A stretch of 64,000 nucleotides of DNA from Methylopila sp. Yamaguchi. GTDB taxonomy: Bacteria; Pseudomonadota; Alphaproteobacteria; Rhizobiales; Methylopilaceae. The position numbers and the translations under genes are program-made. The stretch covers positions 1 through 64,000 of the forward strand of contig NZ_BAUX01000007.1 of the NCBI RefSeq assembly GCF_002897035.1, read 5' to 3'. How positions within the stretch are numbered: position 1 is the stretch's first letter; every line of letters starts with the position of its first letter. The notes under the pieces are model-generated. The model ran no database searches. It was given only the letters and a program-made list of their open reading frames with translations, and had not been told where the DNA came from. Of the stretch, positions 1 through 9,061 are shown one piece after another.

Positions 1-816
1 CAGGTGGCCCAGGCCACGATCCCGACGCCGCCCGCAGGCCCCGACATGGTGTGGCGCTCCGGCGCCCAGTCGCTGCGCGGCGCCCAGCCGGGCGCCGAGG
101 CGGGCCTCGCCGCCGTCTCGTCGATCCCGACGCCGCGTCCCCGCCCCGCCGCGCCGCAGAGCGCGGTGGCGGTCTTGGCCGCGATCCCGACGCCGACCCC
201 GGTCGAGCGCCAGCCGCGCCAGATCGACGCCGCGACGGCCAGCGCCTATCAGGCCGAGGCGACCATGCTGCCGCCGCTGCCAGACGCCTTCCTCTCGAAG
301 CGTCAGCCGCAGCCGGAGATGACCCTCGCCTACGCCGCGCCGCAGGCCACCGCGCCTCAGCCGACCGACAACCGCTCCCGCGCCGTGGCCGCGCCCCAGG
401 CGCAGCACAAGGTCCCGGCTCCGGTCGTCGCCGCCGACCCGAACGTCCGCGTGCTGTCGCCGGACGCGACGCCCGCCGCGGTTTACGCCGCCGCCACCGC
501 GGTGCGCCGCGCGGTGCTGCCGACGCCGACCGAGCCGATGGTCAGCGCCCGCTTCGAGGACGCGGTCCGCGTCGCCGTGAGCGCGACGCCGGCCCTGCGC
601 GACGCCGACGACGCGACCTTCGTGCATCCCGACCAGACGCACGTGGCCAGCCTGATGACGGCTCCCACCGCGGCGCTGGTCGGTGGCTTCGGCGCCGACC
701 CGAGCCACGGCGCCCGCATCGACAGGTTCTCGGGCTCGTCGGTGATGCTCCTGAGGGTGCAGTCTTTCGCCCCGGCCGGGTCCAGCACCGCGAGCCTCGC
801 GCGCTCCCGCGGCTAA
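1..816 (+). CDS. Pro/Ala-rich secreted-type protein, C-terminal part (5' end outside window)
   Basis: The reading frame is open from the first base, so this is the 3' part of a longer gene; 271 codons are visible. The visible part is low-complexity, rich in Ala and Pro, with recurring IPTP/LPTP units (ATIPTPP, SSIPTPRP, AAIPTPTP, VLPTPTE). It then becomes a more ordered tail containing HPDQTHVASLM and a Gly-Phe-Gly segment ending in RIDRFSG. Tails of this kind follow the DUF882 (YcbK/peptidase M15-like) domain in Hyphomicrobiales cell-envelope proteins, so a murein-associated DUF882 protein is my guess, but the diagnostic domain is not in the window. It is followed by a strong bidirectional terminator. 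Function otherwise unknown. Confidence 0.6.
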   Translation, partial: QVAQATIPTPPAGPDMVWRSGAQSLRGAQPGAEAGLAAVSSIPTPRPRPAAPQSAVAVLAAIPTPTPVERQPRQIDAATASAYQAEATMLPPLPDAFLSKRQPQPEMTLAYAAPQATAPQPTDNRSRAVAAPQAQHKVPAPVVAADPNVRVLSPDATPAAVYAAATAVRRAVLPTPTEPMVSARFEDAVRVAVSATPALRDADDATFVHPDQTHVASLMTAPTAALVGGFGADPSHGARIDRFSGSSVMLLRVQSFAPAGSSTASLARSRG

Positions 817-837
817 CGCTGTCCCGAACGCCACACG

Positions 838-871
838 AAAAAGCCCCGGACGTCGCCGTCCGGGGCTTTTT
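838..871. terminator. Bidirectional rho-independent terminator
   Basis: A 10-bp perfect stem (843-852 with 857-866, loop TCGC) is flanked by five A on the left and five T on the right. It can stop transcription both from the gene ending at 816 and from the opposing gene ending at 893. Confidence 0.85.
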
Positions 872-892
872 CGTTGGCGCCTGCGCGTCCTC

Positions 893-1150
893 TCAGGTCG
901 TGGGCATGCCCAGCGCCTGGAGGTAGAGGTCGAGAATCGCCTCCATCTCGGCGCGCTCGTCCGCGTCCTGCTTGCGCAGCGAGATCACCTTCCGCAGCAC
1001 CTTGACGTCGAAGCCGTTGCCCTTGGCCTCGGCGTAGACCTCCTTGATGTCGTCGGAGATGCCCTTCTTCTCCTCCTCGAGCCGCTCGATGCGCTCGACG
1101 AAAGCGGTCAGCTGATCCTTGGCGATATCGTCCGGATTGACCGTGCTCAC
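893..1150 (-). CDS. UPF0335 / DUF2312 family protein
   Basis: An 85-residue, highly charged and probably largely helical protein. It matches the UPF0335 (DUF2312) family in length and pattern: an N-terminal [11 protein letters not shown] helix followed by [23 protein letters not shown] and LRKQD. The family is almost confined to alphaproteobacteria and its role is not established; a nucleoid or DNA-binding role is sometimes suggested. The GTG start at 1150 is supported by a GAGGAGAG ribosome site a few bases upstream on the minus strand. It is a single-gene unit that converges on the gene to its left across the bidirectional terminator. Confidence 0.9.
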   Translation of the reverse strand: MSTVNPDDIAKDQLTAFVERIERLEEEKKGISDDIKEVYAEAKGNGFDVKVLRKVISLRKQDADERAEMEAILDLYLQALGMPTT

Positions 1151-1297
1151 ATGCCTCTCCTCGAAATTTGGAGCGTCCGGTTCGCAGAACCACGCTCGGC
1201 CGTCAAGCCGGGAGACATGCGCCGTTGTGCGTCTCCGTTCCCCTCGGATCGCCGGACGCGACGGTCCGGAGAAGCGGACTGCCGCAGCGCGCGCCCC

Positions 1298-1648
1298 TCA
1301 GTGCTTCGCGCGGGCCTCGAAGGCGGCCTGCTGCTCGGGAGTCGCCTCGCTCTGGAAGCGCGCCTTCCACTCCTCGTAGGGCATGCCGTAGATCGCCTCG
1401 CGCGACTGCTCCTTGCTGACGTCGAGGCCGCGGGCGTCGGCGGCGTCCTTCATCCAGTTCGAGAGGCAGTTCCGGCAGAAGTTCGCGAGATTCATGAGGT
1501 CGATGTTCTGCACGTCGGGGCGGTCGCGCAGGTGCTTGACCAGCCGGCGGAACACCGCCGCCTCGAGCTCGGTGGTGGTCGCGGCGTCGACGCCCGGCAG
1601 TTCGGACGGCGGCAGACGGGTGAGATCGACCTTGGGGGCGTCGGTCAT
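1298..1648 (-). CDS. DUF1244 domain-containing protein
   Basis: A 116-residue protein carrying the DUF1244 core: a helix rich in charged residues (VFRRLVKHLRDR, about residues 32-43), the cysteine-containing NLANFCRNCLSNWM segment (about 53-66) and the GMPYEEWK motif (about 88-95). The paired cysteines suggest metal or redox involvement, but no biochemical role is known. Its start overlaps the stop of the upstream N-formylglutamate amidohydrolase-family gene by four bases (ATGA), so the two are translationally coupled and probably one operon. Confidence 0.9.
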   Translation of the reverse strand: MTDAPKVDLTRLPPSELPGVDAATTTELEAAVFRRLVKHLRDRPDVQNIDLMNLANFCRNCLSNWMKDAADARGLDVSKEQSREAIYGMPYEEWKARFQSEATPEQQAAFEARAKH

Positions 1649-2472
1649 GGGGTTCTCCTGCGCGTGTCGGTGCGCGAGCCGAAGTGGGTGATCCGCCGCA
1701 TCTCGGGCCGCTCGAGGATCGGCGGCAGCAGCCGCGCGAACCGGGCGGCCCAGCCGGCCTGGCCGGCCTCGTCGGCCACCAGGTCCTGCCGAAGTTCGAC
1801 CAGCACGTGCGGCAAGCCGCGCTGGGTGCCGTGGCGGTGCATGGTGTCGCCCTTCAGGGCGCCGTCATAGGGCTCGTTGTCGCCGACGACGAGATCGCCC
1901 TCGGCTTCGAGGGCGGCGAGGAGGGGCTTGGCCAGCCGATCGTCCCGGTCCCACAACAGGCCCGCATGCCACGGCCGCGGACGGCCCTTCCAGGCCGGCG
2001 TGAAACTGTGGAGCGCGATCACGACGGGCGTCTCGCCGGCGTCGATCATGGCGTCGATGCGGGCGGTGATCGCATCGTGATAAGGCCGATGATAGCGTTC
2101 GAGACGTCGGCGGACCTCGGCGGCGTCGATACGGGCGTTCCCCGGCACGACGGCGCCGTCGGAGAGTCGCATGACCAGCGTCGGGTCGTCCTCGCCGCGG
2201 TTGGGGTCGATCACCAGCCGCGAGGTGGTCGACAGCACGGCCGGAACGCCGAGCGTTTCCGCCAGCCGCAGGGTCACCTCCCGCATGCCGATGTCGTAGG
2301 CGATGTGACGGTCGAACTCAGACGGCGGAAGCCCGAGGTCGCCGAGCTCCGGCGGGACGCGGGCCGAGGCGTGGTCGCATAGCAGCAGCAGCCGGGCGTC
2401 CGGACGGCCTTCGACGACCTCGAACGCGGCGTATTCGTCTTTGGTTGCGGGCGAAAATGGGTCGCAGAGCAT
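1645..2472 (-). CDS. N-formylglutamate amidohydrolase family protein
   Basis: A 275-residue protein of the N-formylglutamate amidohydrolase (HutG/FGase) family. Recognisable features are LLLCDHASARVPPELG near residue 30, SRLVIDPNRGEDDP in the middle and HSFTPAWKGRPRPWHAGLLWDRD further on. These hold the His/Asp/Arg residues expected for a metal-dependent amidohydrolase. HutG members release formate from N-formyl-L-glutamate at the end of histidine breakdown, but many relatives outside hut clusters have unproven substrates, and no hut gene is nearby. The ATG at 2472 is preceded by CTCAGGACC. Longer readings of this frame run antisense through the next gene and are not real. A second, more distant family member lies at 42755-43648. 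Confidence 0.85.
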   Translation of the reverse strand: MLCDPFSPATKDEYAAFEVVEGRPDARLLLLCDHASARVPPELGDLGLPPSEFDRHIAYDIGMREVTLRLAETLGVPAVLSTTSRLVIDPNRGEDDPTLVMRLSDGAVVPGNARIDAAEVRRRLERYHRPYHDAITARIDAMIDAGETPVVIALHSFTPAWKGRPRPWHAGLLWDRDDRLAKPLLAALEAEGDLVVGDNEPYDGALKGDTMHRHGTQRGLPHVLVELRQDLVADEAGQAGWAARFARLLPPILERPEMRRITHFGSRTDTRRRTP

Positions 2473-2571
2473 GGTCCTGAGGACTGTAGTGACGCGCGCC
2501 CGTCGATGCCATAGGAAGGGCCGCCCGTCCCGCCGGACGGAGCCGACAACGACGAGAAGACGCCGGAGAGG

Positions 2572-3486
2572 ATGACGACCATCGGGGGAGCGGCGGACAG
2601 CCGCGGAGAGCCGCTCGCCGGAGCCTATGCGGCGCTTCTGCTGGGCGCGCTCGCGATGGGCGCGTCGCCGATCCTCGTGCGCCTCGCCGAGGTCGGGCCG
2701 TTCGCGAGCGCCTTCTGGCGCGTCGCGACCGCGCTTCCGCTGCTTTGGGCCTGGAGCCAACTGGAGCAGCGCGGCGACGCCAAGCTCGCCCGAGGCGTCA
2801 CGAAGCCCGTGGCGTTGGCCGGCCTGTTCTTCACCGGCGACCTCGTGTTCTGGCATCTCGCGATCATGAACACGACGGTCGCCAACGCCACGTTCTTCGC
2901 CACCACCTCGCCGATCTGGGTCGTCGTGTTCTCGGTGCTGCTGCTGCGTGAGCGCGTCGCGGGCCGGACGCTGCTTGGGCTCGCGCTCGCGCTCGCGGGC
3001 GGGGCCGCGCTGATCGGCGAGAGCATGAGCGTCGATCCGGCGCGTCTCGCCGGAGACCTCTACGGCGTGGTCACCTCGGTGTTTTTCGGCGCCTATTTCC
3101 TGGCCGTCAGCCGCGCCCGGCGCAGCCACGGCTCGGGCCGGCTGATCTTCCTGTCGTCGCTGATCACCGCCTCGGCCCTCGGCGCGATCGCCTTCGCCTT
3201 CGAGGACCGGCTGCTGCCCGCGAGCCTCAGCGGCGCGGCGGCGCTGCTCGCGCTCGGGATCGTCAGCCACGCCGGCGGCCAAGGGCTGCTGGCGGTCGCG
3301 CTTGGGCGGCTTCCGGCGACCTTCTCGTCGCTCGTGATCTTCCTCGAGGCGATCGCCGCCGCCCTGCTCGGCTGGGCCGTGCTCGGCGAACGCCTTTCCG
3401 CCGTCCAGGCCTTGGGCGGCGTCGTTATCCTGCTCGGTATCTACGTCGCGCGACCGCGCGCCGTTCCTGTGGAGCCTCATCCATGA
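2572..3486 (+). CDS. DMT-superfamily transporter, EamA type
   Basis: A 304-residue inner-membrane protein with about ten hydrophobic segments arranged as two EamA repeats (roughly residues 15-150 and 160-295). These include the typical LLRERVAGRTLLGLALALAGG end of repeat 1 and LLGWAVLGERLSAVQALGGVVILLGIY end of repeat 2. Such carriers export metabolites or amino acids, but the substrate cannot be read from sequence. The start is set by GGAGAGG directly upstream of ATG. Its stop overlaps the start of the glycerate kinase gene (ATGA), so the two are coupled, which may hint at a sugar-acid or C3 metabolite, though that is speculation. Confidence 0.88.
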   Translation: MTTIGGAADSRGEPLAGAYAALLLGALAMGASPILVRLAEVGPFASAFWRVATALPLLWAWSQLEQRGDAKLARGVTKPVALAGLFFTGDLVFWHLAIMNTTVANATFFATTSPIWVVVFSVLLLRERVAGRTLLGLALALAGGAALIGESMSVDPARLAGDLYGVVTSVFFGAYFLAVSRARRSHGSGRLIFLSSLITASALGAIAFAFEDRLLPASLSGAAALLALGIVSHAGGQGLLAVALGRLPATFSSLVIFLEAIAAALLGWAVLGERLSAVQALGGVVILLGIYVARPRAVPVEPHP

Positions 3487-4778
3487 CGCCAGACGAACGC
3501 CGCCAGCTTCTCCGTCGCGCCTTCGACGCCGGCGTCGCGGCCGCCCACCCGGCCGTGTGCATCCCCGCCCACCTCCCGGCTCCGCCGAAGGGCCGCGTGA
3601 TCGTGCTGGCCGCCGGCAAGGGCGGCGGCGCCTGCGCCGAGATCGCCGAGAAGGTCTATCGCGAGCAGTACGGCCTCGGGCCGGACCGGCTGATCGGTCT
3701 CGCCGTGACCCGCCACGGCCACGCCCGGCCGACCGAGTGGATCAAGGTGATCGAAGCGGGACACCCGGTGCCGGACGCCGCCGGCCTCCAGGGCGCGGCC
3801 GACACGCTCGCGCTCGCCGAACAGGCGGGTCCGGACGACCTCGTGGTCGCGCTGATCACCGGCGGCGGCTCCGCCAACTGGGTCGCGCCGGCGGCCGGTC
3901 TCGACTTGGCGGTCAAGCAGGGGACAACCAAGGCCCTGCTGCGCTCCGGGGCGCCGATCGACGCCATTAACACCGTGCGCAAGCATCTCTCGCGCATCAA
4001 GGGCGGCCGCCTCGCCCGCGCCGCCTACCCCGCCAGGGTGGTGACGCTTGCGATCTCCGACGTGCCGCGCGACGACCCTTCGGTCATCGCCTCCGGCCCG
4101 ACCGTGCCGGACGCCTCGACGCTGGCCGACGCCCGCGCGGCGCTGGAGCGGTACAAGGTGACGCCGCATCCGGACGTCGCTCGGGCGCTGTCGGATCCCG
4201 CAAACGAAAGCCCGAAGCCGGGCGACGCCGCGTTCGAGCACGCGAGCTTCACCGTCGTGTCCCGCCCTGCGGACGCGTTGGCCGCGGCGATCAAGACGCT
4301 CGAGGACGCGGGCGTCGAGGTGCGGGTGGTCGGAGCCGACCTCGAGGGCGAGGCGCGCGAAGTCGCCGCCGAGCACGCCGCGATCGCACGTGGGCTCGAG
4401 GCGCTGGCGCGGCCGGTCGCATTGATCTCGGGGGGCGAACTCACGGTCACCATCCGCGGCCAGAACGGGCGCGGCGGACCGAACCAGGAGTATGCGCTGG
4501 CGCTGGCCCATGCGCTCAGGGGCGTCTCGGGATGGGCGGCGCTTGCCGGCGACACCGACGGCGCGGACGGCGGCGGCGGATCGCCCGAGGATCCCGCCGG
4601 CGCCGTGGTCGATCCGGGCACGCTCGAACGCGCCGACGCCAAGGGTCTCGATACCGCCCACTTCCTGGCGGAGAACGACAGCACCGGATTCTTCGAGCAG
4701 ACGGGGGACGGGCTCTACACCGGCCCGACGTGCACGAATGTCAACGACCTGCGCATTCTACTCGTTGACAGCGTTTAA
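3483..4778 (+). CDS. Glycerate 2-kinase, type-2 (MOFRL/DUF4147) family
   Basis: A 431-residue cytosolic enzyme of the GckA/TtuD family, which phosphorylates D-glycerate to 2-phosphoglycerate. The N-terminal DUF4147 domain (about 5-235) contains VLAAGKGGGACAEIAEKVY and LITGGGSANWVAP. The C-terminal MOFRL domain (about 305-425) contains LISGGELTVTIRGQNGRGGPNQEYALA and LAGDTDGADGGGG, all family signatures. Length is normal. The product feeds lower glycolysis, and pyruvate kinase is encoded two genes downstream, so the local set could carry glycerate to pyruvate. In serine-cycle methylotrophs the same family serves formaldehyde assimilation, but nothing here proves that role. Confidence 0.92.
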   Translation: MTPDERRQLLRRAFDAGVAAAHPAVCIPAHLPAPPKGRVIVLAAGKGGGACAEIAEKVYREQYGLGPDRLIGLAVTRHGHARPTEWIKVIEAGHPVPDAAGLQGAADTLALAEQAGPDDLVVALITGGGSANWVAPAAGLDLAVKQGTTKALLRSGAPIDAINTVRKHLSRIKGGRLARAAYPARVVTLAISDVPRDDPSVIASGPTVPDASTLADARAALERYKVTPHPDVARALSDPANESPKPGDAAFEHASFTVVSRPADALAAAIKTLEDAGVEVRVVGADLEGEAREVAAEHAAIARGLEALARPVALISGGELTVTIRGQNGRGGPNQEYALALAHALRGVSGWAALAGDTDGADGGGGSPEDPAGAVVDPGTLERADAKGLDTAHFLAENDSTGFFEQTGDGLYTGPTCTNVNDLRILLVDSV

Positions 4779-4833
4779 CCATCACCGCACAAAGCGCCCC
4801 TGACGCGTCGCAACGCCAGCGTTCCCCCGCCGT

Positions 4834-5394
4834 ATGACGATTCGCTTTCCAGAACGCTCGCGCGCATCGCGCCGCCTCCCGCATCTCGCGGTTGCAGCGG
4901 GCGTCGTCGCGGCGGGCGTCGTGGCGGCGGGCGCGGCGCAGGCGGACTTCCGGCTTTGCAACAAGACCGACAGCCGCATCGGCGTGTCGATCGGCTACAA
5001 GGACAAGGACGTCTGGTCGACCGAGGGCTGGTGGAACGTTTCCGCCAACTCCTGCGAGACGCTGCTTCGGGGGCCGCTGGCCGCTCGCTTCTACTACGTC
5101 TACGCGATTGACTACGACCGCGGCGGCGAATGGAACGGCAAGGCTTACATGTGCACCCGCGGCAAGGAATTCACAATTCGGGGGATCGAAGACTGCCTCG
5201 CGCGCGGTTATGACCGTTCCGGATTCTTTGAGATCGACACCGGCGAACAGAGGAGCTGGACGGTGCAGTTGACCGAACCGACCGCGAGGGCGGCCGACCC
5301 GGCCCAGACCCAGCCGGCCCCGCGCGCGGCCGTGCCGCCCGCCGCGACGAACGGCCTCAACGCCGGCGTCCAGCTGGGCGCAGCGGTCCGATGA
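4834..5394 (+). CDS. DUF1036 domain-containing secreted protein
   Basis: A 186-residue protein with an N-terminal signal-like segment (Arg-rich, then VAAGVVAAGVVAAGAAQA, about residues 16-38). It is followed by the DUF1036 core: FRLCNKTDSRIGVSIGY, the tryptophan-rich STEGWWNVSANSCETLL, and YYVYAIDY to MCTRGKEF. Four cysteines in the exported domain could form disulfides. A Pro/Ala-rich tail closes the protein. DUF1036 has no assigned function and is presumed periplasmic. It overlaps the start of pyruvate kinase by four bases (ATGA), an arrangement often seen in Hyphomicrobiales. Confidence 0.9.
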   Translation: MTIRFPERSRASRRLPHLAVAAGVVAAGVVAAGAAQADFRLCNKTDSRIGVSIGYKDKDVWSTEGWWNVSANSCETLLRGPLAARFYYVYAIDYDRGGEWNGKAYMCTRGKEFTIRGIEDCLARGYDRSGFFEIDTGEQRSWTVQLTEPTARAADPAQTQPAPRAAVPPAATNGLNAGVQLGAAVR

Positions 5395-6827
5395 GGCGGC
5401 TGCGACGCGTCAAGATCCTCGCAACCCTTGGTCCGGCGTCGTCGACGCCGGAAATGGTCGAGAAGCTGTTCCGGGCGGGAGCCGACGTCTTCCGCATCAA
5501 CATGAGCCACACCAGTCACGACCGGATGCGCGAACTCGTGCAGACGATCCGCGACGTCGAGGACGAGGTGGGCCGTCCGATCGGCATCCTAATCGACCTT
5601 CAGGGCCCGAAGCTGCGCGTCGGCAAGTTCGCCGAGGGCGCCGCCATGCTGAAGGCGGGCCAGAGCTTCACGCTCGATTCCGACGAGGCCCCGGGCGATG
5701 AGAACCGGGTTCGCCTGCCGCATCCGGAGATCCTCGAGGCGCTGGAGCCCGGCCACACGCTGCTCCTCGACGACGGCAAGATCCGCCTCGTCGCGCGGTC
5801 CTGCACGCCGACGTCGACGACGGCCGAAGTGGTCGTCGGCGGCCGCCTGTCGGACCGCAAGGGCGTCAGCCTGCCGGACACGCTGATCAAGACCTCGGCG
5901 ATGACGCCGAAGGACCACGCCGACCTCGAGGCCGCGCTCGCGACCGAGAGCGTCGACTGGATCGCGCTGTCCTTCGTGCAGCGGCCGGAGGACATCTCGG
6001 AGGCCCGCGACATCATCAAGGGCCGGGTCGGGGTGATGACCAAGATCGAGAAGCCCCAGGCGATGACCCGGCTCGCCGAGATCATCGAGCTGTCGGACTC
6101 GGTCATGGTCGCGCGCGGCGACCTCGGCGTCGAGATGCCGCTCGAAAAGGTGCCGGGCCTGCAGAAGCAGATGACCCGCGCCTGCCGCCGCGCCGGCAAG
6201 CCGGTGATCATCGCGACGCAGATGCTCGAATCGATGATCACGCAGGCGACCCCGACCCGCGCCGAGGTGTCTGACGTCGCGACCGCGGTGTTCGAGGGCG
6301 CGGACGCCATCATGCTGTCCGCCGAAAGCGCCGCCGGCGCCTACCCGGTCGAGGCGGTCGCAATGATGAACTCGATCGCGACCAACGTGGAGAGCGATCC
6401 CTACTACCGCTCGATCATCGACGCGCAGCACGCCGAGCCCGAGGCGACAGGCGCCGACGCGATTTCCGCCGCCGCGCGGCAGATCGCCGAGACGCTCGAC
6501 CTCGCCGCGATCATCTGCTGGACAGCCTACGGCACGACAGCGCGCCGCGCCGCCCGCGAGCGGCCGAAGCAGCCGATCATCGCGCTGACGCCGAGCCTCG
6601 AGACCAGCCGGCGGCTCGCGCTCGTCTGGGGCGTGCATTCGGTGCTGACGCACGACGCCCATGATCTCGACGACATGGTCGACCGCGGGTGCGACATCGC
6701 CAAGGACCAGGGCATCGCCCAGGACGGCGAGCGCGTGATCATCTCCGCCGGCGTCCCGCTTCGAACGCCCGGCGCGACCAACATGCTGCGCATCGCCTAC
6801 GTCGACGGCGACCACACGCGCGACTGA
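5391..6827 (+). CDS. pyk: Pyruvate kinase
   Basis: A 478-residue enzyme of normal length that converts phosphoenolpyruvate and ADP to pyruvate and ATP. Motifs in order: KILATLGPAS at the N terminus, FRINMSHTSHD (substrate/potassium site), IDLQGPKLRVG leading into the B domain, and the catalytic MTKIEKPQAM helix with its lysine. Then come VMVARGDLGVEMP with the metal-binding acidic residue and the KPVIIATQMLESM segment. The C-terminal allosteric domain (about 350-475) is present. Translation is coupled to the upstream DUF1036 gene by an ATGA overlap. A strong hairpin terminator follows. Confidence 0.97.
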   Translation: MRRLRRVKILATLGPASSTPEMVEKLFRAGADVFRINMSHTSHDRMRELVQTIRDVEDEVGRPIGILIDLQGPKLRVGKFAEGAAMLKAGQSFTLDSDEAPGDENRVRLPHPEILEALEPGHTLLLDDGKIRLVARSCTPTSTTAEVVVGGRLSDRKGVSLPDTLIKTSAMTPKDHADLEAALATESVDWIALSFVQRPEDISEARDIIKGRVGVMTKIEKPQAMTRLAEIIELSDSVMVARGDLGVEMPLEKVPGLQKQMTRACRRAGKPVIIATQMLESMITQATPTRAEVSDVATAVFEGADAIMLSAESAAGAYPVEAVAMMNSIATNVESDPYYRSIIDAQHAEPEATGADAISAAARQIAETLDLAAIICWTAYGTTARRAARERPKQPIIALTPSLETSRRLALVWGVHSVLTHDAHDLDDMVDRGCDIAKDQGIAQDGERVIISAGVPLRTPGATNMLRIAYVDGDHTRD

Positions 6828-6852
6828 CGAGGCGAACCGCATCTGAGACCGA

Positions 6853-6882
6853 AAACGGCGCGCCTGCGAAGGCGCGCCGTTT
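6853..6882. terminator. Bidirectional hairpin terminator
   Basis: A perfect 12-bp inverted repeat (6853-6864 with 6871-6882, loop TGCGAA) has A-rich ends on one side and T-rich ends on the other. It lies between the convergent pyruvate kinase and alpha/beta-hydrolase genes and ends where the hydrolase stop begins. Confidence 0.75.
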
Positions 6883-7868
6883 CACTTTTGAGCGGGCGTC
6901 TTCATGGCCAGCGCGTCGATCTCGTCGACCACGCGGTCGGTGGCGCTCCAGTGCGGCATGTGGCCGACGCCGGGGATGACGACCAGCCGAGAGCCCCGGA
7001 TCTGCCGCGCAAGCGGACGCGAATGCACCTCCGGCGCCACGATGCCGTCCTTGTCGGACGTGACGATCGTCGTCGGTACGCGGATGGCTCCGTAGCGCGG
7101 CGCCTGGACGCGCAGGAAGGCCTTGAGATCAGTCAGATCCTGGGCGTTGGCCCGAAACTCCGACGGCCGCAGGATGAGCTTGGCGTCGGTGCGTTCGACG
7201 TAGCCCGGCGGCGTGGAGCGAGGCGCGAACACGCTCGCGATCGAGCGGTCAAAAGTCGCGAGGCCGACCGGCGCGACGATCGTCGCCACGAACAGGTCGC
7301 CGATCAGCGGCGTGGCGGCGAGGCTGTTGTACCAGGCGACGCCGCCTGGCCAGGGGTGCGTCGCGCCCGAGAGCAGCGCAAGCCCCGACACGTGATCCGG
7401 ATGGTCGAGCGCGAGCTTCGTCGCGACCGAACCCGCCCAGGAGTGGCCCACGACGACGACGCGGCCGACCTTCAGCGCTTCCAGCGCCTGCACGACCGCG
7501 TCCGCCTGCGCCGCGGGCGACGCCATCTCCCGTCCGCCGAGACGATCGCTGCGGCCGTGTCCCGGACGGTCGACGAGGATGACGCGGTGACGCGCCGCCA
7601 GCCGCCGGCCGATCGACTCCTCGAGGTCCTTGAGGTTTCCGCTCGCGCCGTGGAGGAGAAGCAGCGTGCGGCCGGACGGGGCGCCCTGCGGATCGAGGAT
7701 GACGACATTGAGCGTGCCGCCCCGCACGGGCACGCGCAGGGTCTCGGCGTTGGTCTTGGCGGCGAGCTGCTCGCCGCGACGGGCCTCGACGGCGGACGCG
7801 GCGGCCAGCAACGCCGCAAGCGTCAGCGTCGCCGCGATGACGAAGGTCGCCACCTTTGCGGGGCGCAT
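6882..7868 (-). CDS. Alpha/beta hydrolase, membrane-anchored or secreted
   Basis: A 328-residue protein that starts with a hydrophobic segment (VATFVIAATLTLAALLAAASA, about residues 5-25), so it is either exported or anchored. The hydrolase fold follows: LLLLHGASGNL (oxyanion region), VDRPGHGRSDR, the nucleophile elbow GHSWAG, SDKDGIVAPEVH (likely acid) and GVGHMPHW (catalytic His). These are the residues expected of a serine hydrolase; the substrate is unknown. Its ATG overlaps the stop of the upstream TPR-protein gene (ATGA), so the two form a coupled operon. The longer in-frame reading on this strand overlaps that gene and is unlikely. Confidence 0.85.
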   Translation of the reverse strand: MRPAKVATFVIAATLTLAALLAAASAVEARRGEQLAAKTNAETLRVPVRGGTLNVVILDPQGAPSGRTLLLLHGASGNLKDLEESIGRRLAARHRVILVDRPGHGRSDRLGGREMASPAAQADAVVQALEALKVGRVVVVGHSWAGSVATKLALDHPDHVSGLALLSGATHPWPGGVAWYNSLAATPLIGDLFVATIVAPVGLATFDRSIASVFAPRSTPPGYVERTDAKLILRPSEFRANAQDLTDLKAFLRVQAPRYGAIRVPTTIVTSDKDGIVAPEVHSRPLARQIRGSRLVVIPGVGHMPHWSATDRVVDEIDALAMKTPAQK

Positions 7869-8545
7869 CAGATCGGCTGGCCTTCGACCTTCAGCGTCAG
7901 CTCGTCGATCGCGCGTTTCAAGCCATCGGCGGCGGGATAGAGCGCATAGGCCTTGCGGTAGGCGCCGAGCGCCTTCGCGTCCAGACCCGACTCCTGAAGG
8001 ATGCGGCCGAGTCCGATCCACACGCCGAAGTGGCGCGGCTCCCGCAGCAGCGTTTCATGCATGTCGACCATCGCCTGGTCGTAGTCGTTGGCCGCGACGT
8101 GGATCGCCGCCCGGCGGCTCCAGCCCTCGGCGAAGTCCGGCTTGAGGCTGACGACCTCGCCCAGGATCTTCAGCGCCATGCCGGTGTTGGCCTTGCGCTG
8201 CGCCTCGAGCGCGCGGGTGGTGAGAAGATCGACCGTGTCGCTGCCGGAGCGCGTCCAGAGCGCCTGAACGGCGGCCGCGATGCGTTTGGCGGTCTGCGGG
8301 TCCTCGGTCTTCGCGAGACGACCGAGCAGTTCGTCGACCGCCTTGCCGCGCCCGTCTCGCGCGTTCTCGCCGGTCGCCGCGGGATCCGCGGCTGGCGGCG
8401 ACGGGGCCGCGTCGGGCGGCGCAGGGAGAATGGGAGTCGTGGTCTCCGGCGAGCCGTCGAGCGGCGGCGCGGGCTGCGCGGAGGCTCCTGCGCAGCCGAG
8501 ACCGAGAGCGACGGCAAGCGCCGCAACCAAGCGAAAACGCATCAT
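7868..8545 (-). CDS. TPR-repeat periplasmic protein
   Basis: A 225-residue protein. It has a Sec signal peptide (RLVAALAVALGLGCAGASAQ, about 5-24), a Pro/Ala-rich spacer to about residue 65, and two or three tetratricopeptide repeats. The clearest are ALKILGEVVSLKPDFAEGWSRRAAIH and MDHETLL-type helices followed by GVWIGLGRILQESGLDAKALGAYRKAYAL. TPR modules carry out protein-protein contacts; no partner is evident except the coupled hydrolase downstream. Homologues of this size and layout are common and uncharacterised in Hyphomicrobiales. Start could be either of two adjacent ATGs (8545 or 8542). Confidence 0.82.
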   Translation of the reverse strand: MMRFRLVAALAVALGLGCAGASAQPAPPLDGSPETTTPILPAPPDAAPSPPAADPAATGENARDGRGKAVDELLGRLAKTEDPQTAKRIAAAVQALWTRSGSDTVDLLTTRALEAQRKANTGMALKILGEVVSLKPDFAEGWSRRAAIHVAANDYDQAMVDMHETLLREPRHFGVWIGLGRILQESGLDAKALGAYRKAYALYPAADGLKRAIDELTLKVEGQPI

Positions 8546-8663
8546 GGCCCGAAGCTTACGCTCCGGACCCGCGCGCCGTCAAAACACATGAGCCTTCAAG
8601 ACATGCACGCGGCGCGTGCGCCGCGAGGGCGATCCGCAACGCGGCGGACGCCGTAGAACGCCT

Positions 8664-8789
8664 TCAGCCCTGGCGGGCCTTGTAGCGCTTCTGGGTCTTG
8701 TTGATGATGTAGACGCGGCCCTTGCGGCGCACGATGCGGTTGTCGCGGTGGCGGTTGCGCAGCGACTTCAGCGAGTTGCGGATCTTCAT
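8664..8789 (-). CDS. rpmJ: Ribosomal protein bL36 (zinc-free type)
   Basis: A 41-residue, very basic protein starting [18 protein letters not shown] and ending in [11 protein letters not shown], which is the bL36 family. The cysteine/histidine zinc-ribbon residues of the C+ form are missing, so this is the C- paralogue usually found as the only copy in Hyphomicrobiales. It is a component of the large ribosomal subunit. The gene is shorter than ordinary ORF cut-offs. It stands alone between the TPR gene and the divergently oriented lyase. Confidence 0.95.
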   Translation of the reverse strand: MKIRNSLKSLRNRHRDNRIVRRKGRVYIINKTQKRYKARQG

Positions 8790-9061
8790 GGCTCTCGTCC
8801 TCAAGACGCCGGCCGCGTGCGCGGCGACTTGCGTCGGTCGTGTTCGTGTCTGTCGGGGCGGACAGGACGCGGATCGGCCGCGACCACGGCGACCGCCGGT
8901 TCGGGCCGCCTTCTAGTCGGACGCGGGGCAATTTGCAAGGCCGGAGACGCAGCGTCCCCCTTCGCACGCGCCATCTCGCACCTGCGAAAGGCGAGATTGT
9001 CCGCGCGGCGCGCCTGTGGTCTAGGGGGCGTCAACGACAAAACAGAATAGGGGATGCGGAA